From Basidiobolus meristosporus CBS 931.73 (Eukaryota; Basidiobolomycota; Basidiobolomycetes; Basidiobolales; Basidiobolaceae), in contig MCFE01000257.1 of assembly GCA_002104905.1 (NCBI GenBank), forward strand, positions 48,326 to 112,325: 64,000 nucleotides of DNA, read 5' to 3'. Of the stretch, positions 36,912 through 49,102 are shown piece after piece (position 1 is the stretch's first letter; each line of letters opens with the position of its first letter). The notes under the pieces are model-generated. The model searched no databases. It was not told where the DNA came from and worked only from the letters and a program-made list of their open reading frames with translations. A program made the position numbers and the translations under genes.

Positions 36912-38689
36912 TCATACTCCGTTTTTAGTGCGCTTGACTTTGACAATTGCCGGTGATTCGGGGATGGTTAGGTTCTTACGCGGTAGTCGGGGCAGCGCTT
37001 CTGGGCGATACAGGGTTTCTGGTATGGGCACTGGCTTATGGACAAGGGTCCGACGATACTCCTTCAGCTTCCTCTCTTCTTCCTTGGCCATTTCTTGACG
37101 CTTGGCCTCCCATACCGCTGCGTTTTGTTTCTTCTCCTCCTCAACTAATGCTTCCCAGTCGTGACGTTCTTGTATACGGCTCTCAATGCTCAGATGAATA
37201 TCCTCTGGAATGGTGAAGGCCTTGTCTGAATGGCTTGGATACCAAACATGACTGAAATCAGGCATTGGGTTGGCACGAGGGATCGTTCTCTCTCTAGCCA
37301 TTTCTTCCTCTTGCTTCAGTTTGCTCTGAAGGAATCTTTGATAAGCCTCTCCTCGGAGATCGGTCTCTAAACGGAAGGGCACGGGTCTTGTGAGAGGGCG
37401 AGGCTCTACCGGTGGGAGTGGGTCTGGATACTCCAAGTCGAGCATGGGTTGAGCATGGACATGGCGAAGGCGATCAGCCTCCTCCTGTTCACGTTGAAGC
37501 TTTTCATTGAATCGTTGTAGTTTGCGTTCTCTAATAGAATCCCCAACAAAATGAAAAGGCTTGGGCACCGTAATACCAGGCATGTAGGAGTTGACATTCC
37601 TCCTTTTCCTTTGGGGCCTGGCCCGAGTAATCTCATCGACAGCGACAGGTTTGGGCTTAGGCTTGGTAATATTCGGAGACCTTGGAATAGTGATGCCGTT
37701 TGTTCTGGTGTTTCTGGTGGCAGGTTTGAATTCAGAGCGATCAGCTACGTCGAACTCGATTCTTCGCTTTTTACTTGGCTTGGTGATGTTCGGTGATCTG
37801 GGTATAGTAACACCAGTCCAATTTCCCTGCAACTTTTGACTTGGTTTCTTTTCTACCCCTTCCTCTCTAGTAAGCTTACGTTTCACCACCTTGGTGATAT
37901 TTGGCGACTTCGGTATTGTCAAACCGTTCGCCTTGGAATGTGTACGTAGCTTACGCTCCTCCTCCGTATCTTCATGAATTTCTTGATATTGGCTATACTT
38001 AGCACGAAGCTTCGTCATTAGTTTTGGGGATCGAGGTATGGTGAGTCGATTTTGAATGACTGTTGCCGAAGGCTTTGCGGTGGGAATGGCCCTGAACCGC
38101 TCCGGGGTTCTTTTGAAAAAATCATCTACACGTGAGGCCATAGATACAAATGGAGATTTGGGAGTGTTGTTGGGTATAGGGGTCCCCATCTGACGTCCCC
38201 TAACCGATGTCAAGAGCCTAAATGGTTTGGGAACTGTAAGATCAAATGGGTTGGTGCGGCTCTTTTTTTTTGTTGTGGGTGCTTCTAAGTCGTCGACCGC
38301 TCCATACGGCTTACTTTCCTGTCTGGAGCGCTTCGTAAAATTTGGTGACCTCGGGATGGTCAGCTTTTTTGTGGATCTAAGGGTAACTGTCTCCGATATG
38401 GTATGTTCAAGTTCAGAATGGCCAACGGAAATTTCTTCATCCCATGAGGCACGAAGGTTGGTGGTTCTATATAGCGAATTGCGTGAGGGTGACTTGCTAG
38501 AGCTGTCTAGAAATGGGCTTTCCTCAGCTACGTTAAAAGTCAGGTTAGATGACAAAGCAACAGTCAAATGAAAATAAGCCGGGTACCCTGACGCTCATCC
38601 TCGCTACTCGGCTCGGAAGCTCCTGGTAGAGTTGGGTCATCAAGCTCGGTAGGAATGTCGTTGAAAACCGTATCAGACTCACCGATCAT
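36912..38689 (-). CDS. TPX2-like spindle microtubule protein
   Basis: Exons 38689-38587 and 38527-36912, intron 59 nt; 572 residues. The upstream exon was found by following the frame through a GTACCC..AACGTAG intron. The protein is basic and repeats a motif (L/V/I)TIP(R/K)SPN(I/F)TK six times (about residues 55-310 and at the C-terminus), with related DLTVPKPFRLLTSVRGR and GITVPKPFHFVGDSIRERK. The C-terminal third has the TPX2 pattern PVPFRLETDLRGEAYQRFLQSKLKQEEEMARER, a Lys/Glu coiled region (QRFNEKLQREQEEADRLR, WEALVEEEKKQNAAVWEAKRQEMAKEEERKLKEYRR) and HKPVPIPETLYRP. TPX2 nucleates spindle microtubules and activates Aurora A in animals and plants; most well-studied Dikarya lack a clear copy. 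An Aurora-binding N-terminus is not obvious here. Confidence 0.85.
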
Positions 38690-39211
38690 TTATAAAGAAA
38701 CAGAATGGCACAACAATGAAAACAATAAGAAATAGTACCAATATTGCGAATTAACCTTTGGAAACAAGTAGTAGTGTGAAGATTGATTGCGATACGAATG
38801 GATTTAAATAGAGTTGAGTCCTGATCTCTGCCTTTTAAATTGATCTAAGCGGTTTGGGCTTGGTTTGTTTACACTACACTTGGTTTTTAGCAGGATTGTT
38901 TACATCTCGTATTGAATGAAGGTGATTGGCTCTTGAAATGAATGCTTAAATTACAATCTTGGAAATTGAGGATTGGTGTTGATGTCTAGTTTAAAATATT
39001 GGATAAGTTGGCCAGAGCTTCATTTACCCTTCAGACCGGAGTAATCATTTACTTCATGAGCCAAGATAGCATCATCTTGACAAGACCGTTCAAATTTATG
39101 AAATCAATATACTGGTTTATTATTAATAAAACAATGGTAAGTATGTAATGTTGTAGGGCGTTGTACAATGTTTGGGAAATCCACTTTGAAAGGTAGACGT
39201 CAATAGATAAT
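38690..39211. other. intergenic region upstream of TPX2-like gene
   Basis: About 520 bp; TPX2-like promoter on one side and TRAP-alpha 3' end on the other. No further feature. Confidence 0.4.
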
Positions 39212-40132
39212 CTAAGCTCTACGCTTCTTCAACTTGGGCGAGGTTTTTGGCGATTGTTTTGGTGAAGCTTTGAAGTGATGCTCGGGGATCCAGCTTTGGT
39301 CAATCTTCTTTTCAGCTTCTTTGACGGGAACGACAACTTGAGGAACAGTACGTTTCTTCTGGGCCGGTTTGAAGTAGGTGTTTTTAACCATGTAGCCAAT
39401 ACCAACAGCAGCGCCCAAGAGCAATACATACACCGAAAGGCTGAAGAAAGAGACGTGTCAGAATTTGAGGACAAAGCTTGATGGCATAGAATAACCTACA
39501 TTTGCAGATCGAATATGCTTTCGGTAGTAACGAGTGTGACGACTGCGCTATGTACAATCTCATTGAATGGTGTCTTCATTTTATCCGTAAAATCAACCGA
39601 GACCACAAGGCCAAGTTCGTTGGGACTAAAATCAGCATAGAACTTAAATGGTATTTCTACGATGTCACCAGCAGACACTCTCTTGTTGACTTTGTAAGCA
39701 GTGAGCTGGGAAAGCAAAACATCAGTGTTGGCATACAGTAACATGAATTTTAACTATGCTTACCTTTCGAACAACTTGATTGAAGTCGTCATGGTTGACG
39801 AAAGCGCCCTGGATTGCCACGACATTGAGCTCTTGGTCGGCATTGTTGGCAAAGCTGATTACCATGTCATTCATTTTACCATTGTGTACGACTAATAATA
39901 GCGATATTAGATTATAGGTTTTTGGACTGAACGAAAGAGTATACTGGGTGTACCTCCGGAAAACTCGACTGAAGTGCGTATTTCAGGCTTCTCCTGAGCC
40001 CAAGCTAAAATAGCAGGTTAATACCATCTCATGGATAGATACAATTAGTATCAAGAATTATTTACCAATAAAGGGGCTCAAGAGAACAAACAATAGACAG
40101 AGGTAAACCTTTAGGTTGGTTCGGATGGACAT
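39212..40132 (-). CDS. translocon-associated protein alpha subunit (TRAP-alpha/SSR1-like)
   Basis: Exons 40132-40066, 40004-39954, 39891-39764, 39705-39500, 39440-39212; 681 nt, 226 residues. ER membrane protein associated with the Sec61 translocon. Signal peptide (MSIRTNLKVYLCLLFVLLSPFIG), lumenal beta-sandwich domain (NGKMNDMVISFANNADQELNVVAIQGAFV, DIVEIPFKFYADFSPNELGLVVSVDF), one TM segment (VYVLLLGAAVGIGYMV, about 150-168) and a basic cytosolic tail (SWIPEHHFKASPKQSPKTSPKLKKRR). The block SWIP..H..KASP..SP is diagnostic of TRAP-alpha in animals and of fungal relatives (Irc22 in yeast is a divergent one). All junctions keep the frame. Confidence 0.9.
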
Positions 40133-41952
40133 CGTGAAGAAAGATAGGAATTTCAATCGTGCTGCACCAACCTTAAGTAGTAATCTCGAATGCCACACCT
40201 TTCTTCGAGAATATGCTGCCGAGATGTTATTGGTGATGGGATTATACTCGGATTGCTGAAGTGGTATCATATTGATTGGTTGCAAGGGTAGTGTACATCA
40301 ATTTGTATAGTAAATTGAGCGATTAGGGAATTCCGATTGTCAGAAATAGATGGCATTATTGACTTTTTTGATAATATGAGCATAAGTTCTAACCTTATTA
40401 TACATGGCAATTCTTTTGGGACATATTAAATGTCTAGGATTCACATTCTCTATGGGTTTCTCCACAATTATGGCAAGATTTGACCGAGATTGGGTGTGCA
40501 ATACATGTGAAGATATATATCATCGAGGCATTAAATACTGACATTTATGCTCCTCTGATAATAATTTATTCATACTACCCGATTGGGTAGTATGAGAAAT
40601 GCCATCCATTAATGTGTTTAAAATTCATCCTAATAATAGTCAATTTTACCAGGACTGTATGAATATGTTGAAAATCGGTTGATTTAAACCGCTTGTAATT
40701 CGATTTGATTAGTGGAAACCATATACCTTGTGCAATGTATATAGTCATGGTTTCATCCTTGATGCAATGATGCAGCCAAATAGCTTACAGTCTATGATTG
40801 GCGATAGCAAACTGTTGATTTGGTTGTGCAGGTTTGGTTAAGTCAGCCTACAAGCTATTGCGTGAAAACGCATACTGTTCTTGTTTATCCACATGAGACG
40901 TGTTGAGTTCACTAATGATCTTCGCATGTCTAACGCGCTATTCTGGACAGACAGACAATCGGAATTGGCTTATACGACTAGTATTCCTAAACATAATTTA
41001 ACACAGCTTCTGGATGGCCCACAGGTATTACGTCAGATGCATTCAATGGCTTTGATGCTCTACAGAATTCGTGGTAAACAGGGCCTAAGAGAGTACAGGT
41101 GAAAGGAGCAGAGTTGTGAGACCAATGACGAACCATCCGATACGTAAGTGGTCGATTTTGTATATACTCGAGGGGGATCACCTGATCAAGTGATCATTGG
41201 CAGTGGTCAAGTATTAATTATAAACCAACCAACGGTTCAGATCTGGCCAGGTATGGTGATGGTGAGAAAAAGCAGCATCATAATGATTGTTCAACGAAGC
41301 CGGTGCATTGGGAGCAACCTGAAAACTCGTTACCCACACTAAATCCGGACAACACCCTCATCCAACCCCCTGGAATACGCTGGACTAAGAAATATAAGCA
41401 CCAAAGCATCAGAGCACTCGGCGAATGCAACCCAATTGGCCGTCCTAGTTGGGCATCAAGTCCTGGCCAACTGGGAGGTCAATGATCTTTCCTGGCAATG
41501 CTCGTATCATTGCTGAGGATTCGTTTCACTGGTTCCTTTGCTTGTGAATGGCATACAGCCAGTGAGTATGGCGGTTCTCAGGTTACGTTATCATAGTTAA
41601 GCAGTCCTCTCCAAGTCACGACCATAAGCATGACTATCAGCTGTTTCAGAATTTGGGCCAATCGTAAGGGAGTGCTCCCCTTCTCTCAGAACCTTATTAT
41701 TCCCACAACCATTTACTTATTTAGGTCCATTGTTTTTGAACTCAATCAAACTTTCTGTTGAAACTGGCTCCCACCATGTATCGAATTAAGTTCCCACGAT
41801 GGCCTCCTTTCCACTCTAGGGGGTATATATTCGCAATGGCATCCTGCTTGCCAGATAAACTCAGCCATTTCTGCTTGGTCTCCAACTCTCTTGCAAGTTT
41901 AGGAGATCGTCATTTTGTTCCTTGTGTCTATTGAATACACCTATTTGTTCCT
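40133..41952. other. intergenic, no supported gene
   Basis: 1.8 kb between the divergent TRAP-alpha and ALDH7A1 genes. Short frames only. A pyrimidine-rich stretch before 41953 probably marks the ALDH7A1 core promoter. Confidence 0.45.
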
Positions 41953-43759
41953 ATGATTTCCCAAGCTACCGCAATCGGTGTCAAACGTGCTTCTGCAAGG
42001 GGTGTTTTGAGCACAATCGCGAAGTCTGCCTCCACATTCAAATACTCCACCAAATCACATAGCGGAGTCCTGGAAAACCTGGAGTTGGAGGGAGAAAACC
42101 CCGGCGTGTTCAACGGACGTTGGTTCGGTAGTGGCCCTGTCGTCAAATCAGTGAACCCTTCCACAAATGAGGTGATTGGGTCGGTCAAAACGGTAGGAAT
42201 GCTGGAGATTCGATGGTTTTGCTTGATACATACTAACCGTATCTACGTTTTCTACTGTAGGGTACCGTCAATGACTTGAACGAAACCCTGAGGGCAACCG
42301 AAGAGGCCAAGATTGTCTGGAGAGAGGTCAGTTCTCCTACCACTTGCTCTCCATACCCCATGAAGCTAAAACTAACCTGACGCTTGATCCAGCTCCCCGT
42401 ACCCAAGCGTGGTGAGATCGTTCGCCAGATGAGAGTAGCATTGAATGATAAGATCAACGATCTTGGCTATCTTGTATCCTTGGAGATGGGCAAAATCCTT
42501 CCCGAAGGTGTTGGCGAAGTTCAAGAATATATTGACATCGCCGATTATGCTGTTGGTCTCAGCAGAATGATCAACGGTAAGGTGATTCCATCGGAGAGGC
42601 CAGGCCATTTCATGATGGAGCAATGGAATCCACTTGGCACTGTGGGAGTCATATCTGCGTTCAATTTTCCAGTTGCTGTTTATGGTTGGAATAGCGCTCT
42701 ATCTCTCGTGTGTGGCAATCCAGTCGTCTGGAAAGGTGCTCCGACCACTAACTTGACATCGGTTGCTGTAACAAAGATCTTGCAGAAGGTCCTTGAGAAA
42801 AACAATCTTCCAGGCGCCATTTGCTCGCTAGTGTGCGGCGGTGCCGATGTTGGTCAAGCAATGGCTGAGGATCAAAGAATTGATTTACTCTCATTTACCG
42901 GGAGTACCAAGGTAGGCCGTGAGGTCGGAATGGCCGTACAAAATCGATTTGGCCGTGTGTTACTTGAGCTTGGCGGCAACAATGCCATCATCGTCATGGA
43001 TGATGCGGACGTTGATTTGGCGGTGCGTTCAATCCTCTTTGCTGCCGTTGGTACCGCTGGCCAAAGATGCACTACAACCAGACGTCTTTTCCTCCACGAG
43101 AAGATCCACGATCAATTCATCGAGAAGATGTTGAAGGCTTACGAGCAAGTAACGGTGGGTGATCCATTAACGGAGAATGTTCTCTGTGGTCCCTTGCATA
43201 CCAAGAACGCCGTGGAGCAATTCAAGAAGGGTATTGAGGATATCAAATCACAAGGCGGGAAGATCCTGATTGGAGGCAAAGTATTGGAGGATAGACCTGG
43301 AAATTTCGTTGCTCCGACAGTGACCAGTATCGCACCCGATGCTCCAGTGGTGCAAAATGAGATATTTGTACCTATCCTCCACACACACAAATTCAGCTCC
43401 ATAGAGGAGGCCATTAAACTCAACAACTCCGTGCGACAAGGTCTCAGCAGTAGTATGTTTACTACGAACCCTGCAAACATCTTCAAATGGACTGGGTAAG
43501 TGGCGAGTTGGTTACTTTCTGGTTGCTCATTAATGTTGATTGTCTTTTCTCCAGTCCTTCCGGTTCAGATTGTGGTATTGTTAATGTGAATATCCCCACA
43601 AACGGAGCAGAGATCGGCGGTGCGTTCGGCGGTGAAAAGGAGACCGGTGGTGGCCGTGAAAGCGGCTCTGATGCCTGGAAGCAATACATGAGAAGACAGA
43701 CTTGCACTATTAACTACAGCGGGAAGCTTCCTTTGGCTCAAGGCATCACTTTCGGTTAA
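41953..43759 (+). CDS. alpha-aminoadipic semialdehyde dehydrogenase (ALDH7A1/antiquitin orthologue)
   Basis: Exons 41953-42192, 42261-42326, 42393-43495, 43555-43759; 537 residues (human ALDH7A1 539). NAD-dependent oxidation of alpha-aminoadipic semialdehyde in lysine catabolism. An N-terminal Arg/Ser/Ala-rich segment (about 1-35) suggests mitochondrial import. Family blocks: IPSERPGH near residue 170, [46 protein letters not shown], catalytic E near 294 in LELGGNN and catalytic Cys near 328 in GTAGQRCTT, ending with [31 protein letters not shown] and LPLAQGI, all typical of ALDH7 rather than ALDH6 or ALDH9. All active-site residues are present. Its presence in a fungus, where lysine is made through the aminoadipate route, points to catabolic use as well. 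Confidence 0.95.
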
Positions 43760-44193
43760 ATAGGAAATTGATTCGAATTTCATCCATACAATGTCTCTCT
43801 TCATCTGCACCCTTTCAATGTACAATTCATGAAAATCAATGAGCAAGTCAGTTTCGAGAAACACATTAAACACTCGACCTCTTATACGAGTTCTCAACAG
43901 TTTATTCTCAATCAACGACCTGAAACTTTGAGGGTTCATTCCAGATTATAATGAAAAATTTCGATAACAAGCCAAATCATTCTAACACATTTCTTCAAGA
44001 ACAAGCTGTACAAAAACAAAAGGTACAAAACAGGAGCCAGCAAACGAAACCAGACTTTGAGGAGATACGTCCGAGAAACTAGGACGAAAAATTCGAATGC
44101 CATATCATTTATGTAGATGCTCAAAAACGACCCTAATGCCGACCCATAAACATCACACCGCATCACATAATGTATTGTGTAGATTTGGAGGAG
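43760..44193. other. intergenic between convergent genes
   Basis: About 430 bp with the 3' ends of ALDH7A1 and the RRM gene. Frames here are shadows; no gene supported. Confidence 0.45.
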
Positions 44194-46776
44194 TTAAAAT
44201 GCAAAGCGATCGAAATGTACCTCCAAAGATCTGCCAGCCAACACAAATCCGTTGAGACGTTGGACTGCGACATGGGCGTCTAATGCGGAGAAATAACGAA
44301 CGGTTCCTATGCCTTTCGACTTCCCATCCATCTCAAAGATCTCTGCCCGACTGATGGGCCCTATCTGTGAGAACAGACGCCGAAGTTCTTGCCAGCGGAT
44401 GGAGTACGGAAGCTTGGAGCATCTGTGGGTGAGAATACATGCATTGTGGATTGACTGATATGGCCGGACTTACATTTCTTACGAACACTTGGGTTGCGCC
44501 GGATACAATTGGGTTGGGCTGCTGAGATAGAAGATGCGGTTTGGCAATGGTTGGTGAATGGTTCTGACCTGACGATATTATGTCCTGGAATATTGAGGAA
44601 TGCAAATGCCCCTGCACTAATGGGAGCCTGGATATGTTCATATGATTGCTGATGTTAGAGTCGAATGAAAGAGGTGGGAATGCAAGTGAATCGTTGCTAT
44701 GAGTTGGCGAGTTCAGAGCGGGATCCATGAAGTGTGAATATGATGCTACAATATGAGAGGTTGGGCTGATTTGGCGGGGGGATAAATGCTGTAGATTCGT
44801 GGGCGCAATAATGTTGCCTTTGGAGCCGATTTGATGAGGCTGGATGAAGGTTAGACTGGGGCGACGTTGGCTGACCGGTAGGCTGGGGAAGGTAGAGCAC
44901 TTGTGGAACTGAACGTGTAGTGTGCGCCCGTTGATTTGGAAACCATTGTACATTGCTACATTTGGATCATCAGCAGATGGACACTAATCCGTGAGTGGAC
45001 AACGAAACTAACCGATTGCTTTACGTGCATCGTCAGGCGCAGCGAACAAAACCGTGCCGAAACCACGGCTCTTTCCATCAAATGCAACGGCGATGTCGGC
45101 TCTTAGAACAGTTCCCGCACTTCTAAAGAGATCCTTCAAATTTTGCCACCGGCACTGAAATGGGAGCTTGGGAAAACCATCAATATTGATCTCAAAGCAC
45201 CCAAGAGGTCTGAGTGACTTACATTGCTAACGAATATCTGGCGTTCCTCGGCATTGATCATCGCAAGCTCATTCTAGAAAGACAGCGTTAGCCACAGGCT
45301 GCAAAAGATCCGGATACACAGAAGGCGCGTCAATTTACACATATGTTATCAATCTTTTGTGGGCCTATCAATGGAGTTACTCGATACTCAACGTAGCCGC
45401 GGTCCTCCCGGACCTCCAAGGTACGACCATACCAGATGTACCCATTGAACATGTCTAAAGTCAAGCCGGTCAAAGTGGAGTCAGCCATCTATCACTACCT
45501 CTCATCGCTTACCCACTGCGTTCTGGGCATCCTCAACAGTAGCAAATAGAACTGTGCAATGTCCTTTGGGGCGATTCTCCTGAGTTAGGCCAAGGTCGGC
45601 GCGAAGTACATTCCCTGAGAGAATATGAGGATCCAGATCGCTGGCCTGATCTCGCCTAGAAAAACAGATGCTTTACCTGCTTTCCGAAATAGATCCTTGA
45701 CCTCCTTCCACTGGACACGGAATGGTAGCTGTCGACATGCATATAGCTTGATGAGAGATTGTTCACAGTAAACCATGCCGCATGAATTCTCGGGGGCTTA
45801 CATTTCCAACGAAGATCTGACGAACTAATATCGGCCTATGGTACTGGTTAAGAGAGGCCGGAGAAGAGAAAACATCGGTCGCTGATCCGCTTTCATTTGT
45901 AGTCAGCGAGTCTCTAGATTTGCTGATCCCAAAAGGATTAAAATGATACATGGGTGGCTTATTGCTTATGCTGTCAAGCTCAATCGAGTGATCCTAAACC
46001 AAGCCTAATGATAAATAACCGCCGGTGGTAGCCTAGTCAATTACGGTATTTACCATGGAGAACGAGGATTCGACTGAATTTGTGGGGTAATCAAGCATGC
46101 ACCGATCCTATTAATGTCGAGGTTGATACGCGGCCTAAAAAATAAGCAGCCATAAATGTGCGCTTACTTCACGAACTTCGATGAAGCGCCCATGCCATTG
46201 AAAGCCATTCAATTGAGCTAGAAAGATGAACGATCAGCTTCACGAATGGACGAGGATTTCAACCTGCACCAATCGGCAGAGAGGAGGCACTGATAATACC
46301 CTAATGATCAATCTTACCTAACGCAGCCCGCGCTTCCTCAGGCTTGATAAAAACCACAGTGCCGTGGCCCTTGGAGGTACCGTTAGGGGTGCGCATAATA
46401 TCCGCCCTTATAACTGTGCCGAATTGCCTAAATAGATCCTAAGGTAGGTATTATTATCAGCATTGCAGCGGTTGGGGCGGTAGTCCTTCGGAAATATCAT
46501 GCTACTAAATCAATAAATATGAGAAAGTTGAACCTTTAATTCTTGCCAAGCAACTGCACATGGGAATATAGGTAATGCGTTAGAACGACAGGGCCGAAAG
46601 AAGTCGAAACAAAGGGCGGCTCATTAAACCAACCCAAGCTCGTTGAAAAATTATTCACCATTATATGGTATCTGGGGTGAGAAGGATAAAGATGTTTAGC
46701 AAGCACTCAAGCGAGAACGGCCATTGTGTACACATACATTTCCCACAAACAAACGCCGCTCCTCCAAGCTACTCAT
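44194..46776 (-). CDS. four-RRM RNA-binding protein (Gbp2/Hrb1/hnRNP-like), 13 exons
   Basis: Exons 46776-46734, 46553-46534, 46438-46318, 46217-46168, 46107-46054, 45993-45802, 45728-45677, 45614-45513, 45454-45339, 45273-45223, 45166-45013, 44955-44474, 44412-44194; 1656 nt, 551 residues. Four RRMs, each with RNP2 (RLFVGN, QIFVGN, QIFVSN, VFVRN), the helix W-x-x-(L/V)-(K/R)-x-LF, and RNP1 (SKGHGTVVF, PKGHCTVLF, SRGFGTVLF, SKGIGTVRY). A 120-residue Ser/Pro/His-rich linker separates RRM3 from RRM4. Such proteins bind mRNA in nuclear export or splicing control. The exon 1/2 junction is the weak point: a non-standard donor is needed to keep the frame, and a missed micro-exon encoding an LPxS-like stretch is possible. 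Introns fall at matching places in the repeated domains. Confidence 0.85.
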
Positions 46777-48270
46777 TTGATAACTAGACCCGGTCAATTT
46801 TTCAAAGGGAGAAGGAAAGGCCGAGTATCGAAAAGGGATTGCAAGTCTGGCTTTCCGAGCTTTCTTTCCAGACTGGTATCCTTGTCAACGCTAAAGAAAC
46901 AAGTAACTGAGGAATACCAAATCACTAAAATTATCTCTAGGTTACACGAGCACTCTGACAACAAATCTTTCAAAATTATGCGTAGAAAAAAAGTAACGGG
47001 CGGCAGACATTTTACCCCACAAAAATATTCATGATTCTAAGGGGACGTGCTGATCAATGTGAAGGCTTGCATTGGTTAACTTTTGGTCGTCGCCATTTCC
47101 CTGGCTGGACAAGAATTTACGCCGCTTAAATCTGGGCTCGGGTAAGGGACGCCGGATTGCCCGCAAACTCGGTCGGCCTGATATTGGCCCCTATACAGAC
47201 GTCGGTATTCTGCTTGCTTACTACTTGCCTCGACACTGGGCTCACTATTGGACCAGCATCTTGGGGCTTCTGGCAAGGGGAGATTCACCCCACAAGAATT
47301 GGCAAGATTCAGTGATAAGTAAATCCTGGGACACGTTATCGAGATTAGCGGTAAATTATTTTCAAATCTACTAATTGTTTTAGCTTGTCAATTGATTTGC
47401 CGTGATATGACTTGTCCAGAATTGGATTCAATTTAACCACAGTTAAAGTAGCAACCGTATGGCATATGATAGACTACCATACCTGTATACTGATTCTGTC
47501 ACGTCTGTAATCTGCATTACCAGAACAACAATCCAAAGCATATCAAGCATTGTCGCGATCGAATCGAGGATAAGCCAGCATATCTTCGGGATCTACAGTG
47601 GGCCCAGTGAAGTTGCCGTCCTTGCTGCGTTGAGCTGGTTGCTGGTACACCCAATCCTTGACCATGACTGGTGTGGGAGCTGGCTCTTTTCTTCGAGCTC
47701 TCTATGCAAATATTCACCTCGCCAACACATTCTGACCGGGTAGAAAACATAGCAAACTCCAGGGCCCGAATGCGATTAGCGGCGTATTGTTACGGACAAG
47801 ATACATACCAGCTATAGTTGGTTGGGCTACTGCCTAGAAACCTACTTGAGTACATATGGCGCGTGGTCAGATTGGTCACAATTTGTTTGATATAACTTTT
47901 GGATAGCGCGGCCACGCTGATTTGTGTAAATTGATTTGTTTCCCACTGCGTGTGGCCCGTATGAATGCTCTTGTTTTTGGCAGTACCAACAGGCAGTGAA
48001 GTGAAAAAGAAACTCCAGTCCTACGGATTGTATCTGTAATGCAACTCTTAAATAAGTGTGGTGATGGTGAGGGAGGTGACATACATGGGAGTTGGAGATT
48101 GACCATTTCCAAACCTATATATTTCTTTCACTCTAATTGTCTGTAAAAGTGCAGAATATATGGTGAAATATTTCCATTGTCTTCATCCCGCCATGAGGGA
48201 GATTATGCTACAAATTATTAGTGGTTCTCATTCCATGGATCAATGAGATATTCCTGGGTACTGATTATAA
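46777..48270. other. intergenic, no supported gene
   Basis: 1.5 kb between the RRM gene and the second retroelement block. Frames at 47072-47374 and 47459-47743 have no domain or bias. No repeat seen. Confidence 0.45.
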
Positions 48271-48616
48271 TGTTATAGATTTTGTAATTGCACATAAATA
48301 TTCACCTAACTTGGCCACTTAGATCATTACACACAAATCTTGGAGAATTCTGTCCAAATTCCATTTAGGGATTTACTTGAAGCAATTTCACCAAATATCA
48401 AGTACTCAGAACAGAAGATTTCTTGTAGTGGTCCAAGCTGACCCAAGCTTTGCATACATGCTCTTGGGATCTTCCTAGACATATTCTACATGTTTGTTTT
48501 GCCCAAACCATGTAAAACTATATATACAACTTTTACATTGAATAAATCATTAAGTGAAAACCACATAAACTACTTGCTCTCCCAATCACTTCCAATGCCT
48601 CCAAGCTCTTACAGCA
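48271..48616 (+). repeat. older copia 5' LTR (plus orientation)
   Basis: About 346 bp, begins TGTTATAGATTTTGTAATTG and ends CTTACAGCA; diverged from the 349-bp family LTR. It is followed by a degraded primer-binding site (GGCTATGAGCCCC) and the start of gag on the plus strand, so it is the 5' LTR of the element that was later interrupted at 48742. Confidence 0.8.
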
Positions 48617-48742
48617 GGCTATGAGCCCCAAGCTGTCACTCACTGCAATATCCTCTACTGCTATTACTAGAGTTTTTTCTCATTGCTAAAAAATTGGTTG
48701 TATCTAACTACCAAGTCTGGAAGGCAAAGGATAAGATGCTGC
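48617..48742 (+). pseudogene. gag, first part, of the older interrupted copia element
   Basis: Plus-strand gag start with stops (compare LSLSAMSTTAITGIFPSAEKL): keeps the STAIT-like and QVWK-like segments. It stops at GCTGC where the complete element was inserted and resumes at 53423. Confidence 0.75.
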
Positions 48743-49091
48743 TGTTGTAAGAGTCTTGGAGATATTGGAAGTGATTGGGAGAACAAGTAGATTATGTGGT
48801 TTTCACTTAATGATTTATTGAATGTAAAAGTAGTATTTATACTTTTACCTGGTCTTGGCATTACAAACATGTAGAATAGGTTAAGGAAGATCCCAAGAAC
48901 ATGTGTGCAAAGGTTGGGGCTGTTTGGACAACTTGAAGAATTTTCATGATCTGGGTACCTGGTATTTTGGTGAAAATATTCTAAGTAAATCCCAATAAGG
49001 AATTTGGTCAGTATCCTCTAGGATTTGAAGGTAATGATCTAAGTGACTAAGTTAGGTGAATATTTAGATGGAAATACAAATTTTTACAACA
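48743..49091 (-). repeat. copia 3' LTR of the complete element
   Basis: 349 bp, TGTTGTAA...TTTTTACAACA. On its internal side lies the polypurine tract. Confidence 0.92.
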
Positions 49092-49100
49092 CTCCCACTC
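49092..49100 (-). promoter_or_regulatory. polypurine tract
   Basis: GAGTGGGAG on the element strand, directly adjoining the 3' LTR, three bases after the pol stop codon; the expected site for plus-strand DNA priming. Confidence 0.75.
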
Positions 49101-49102
49101 AG

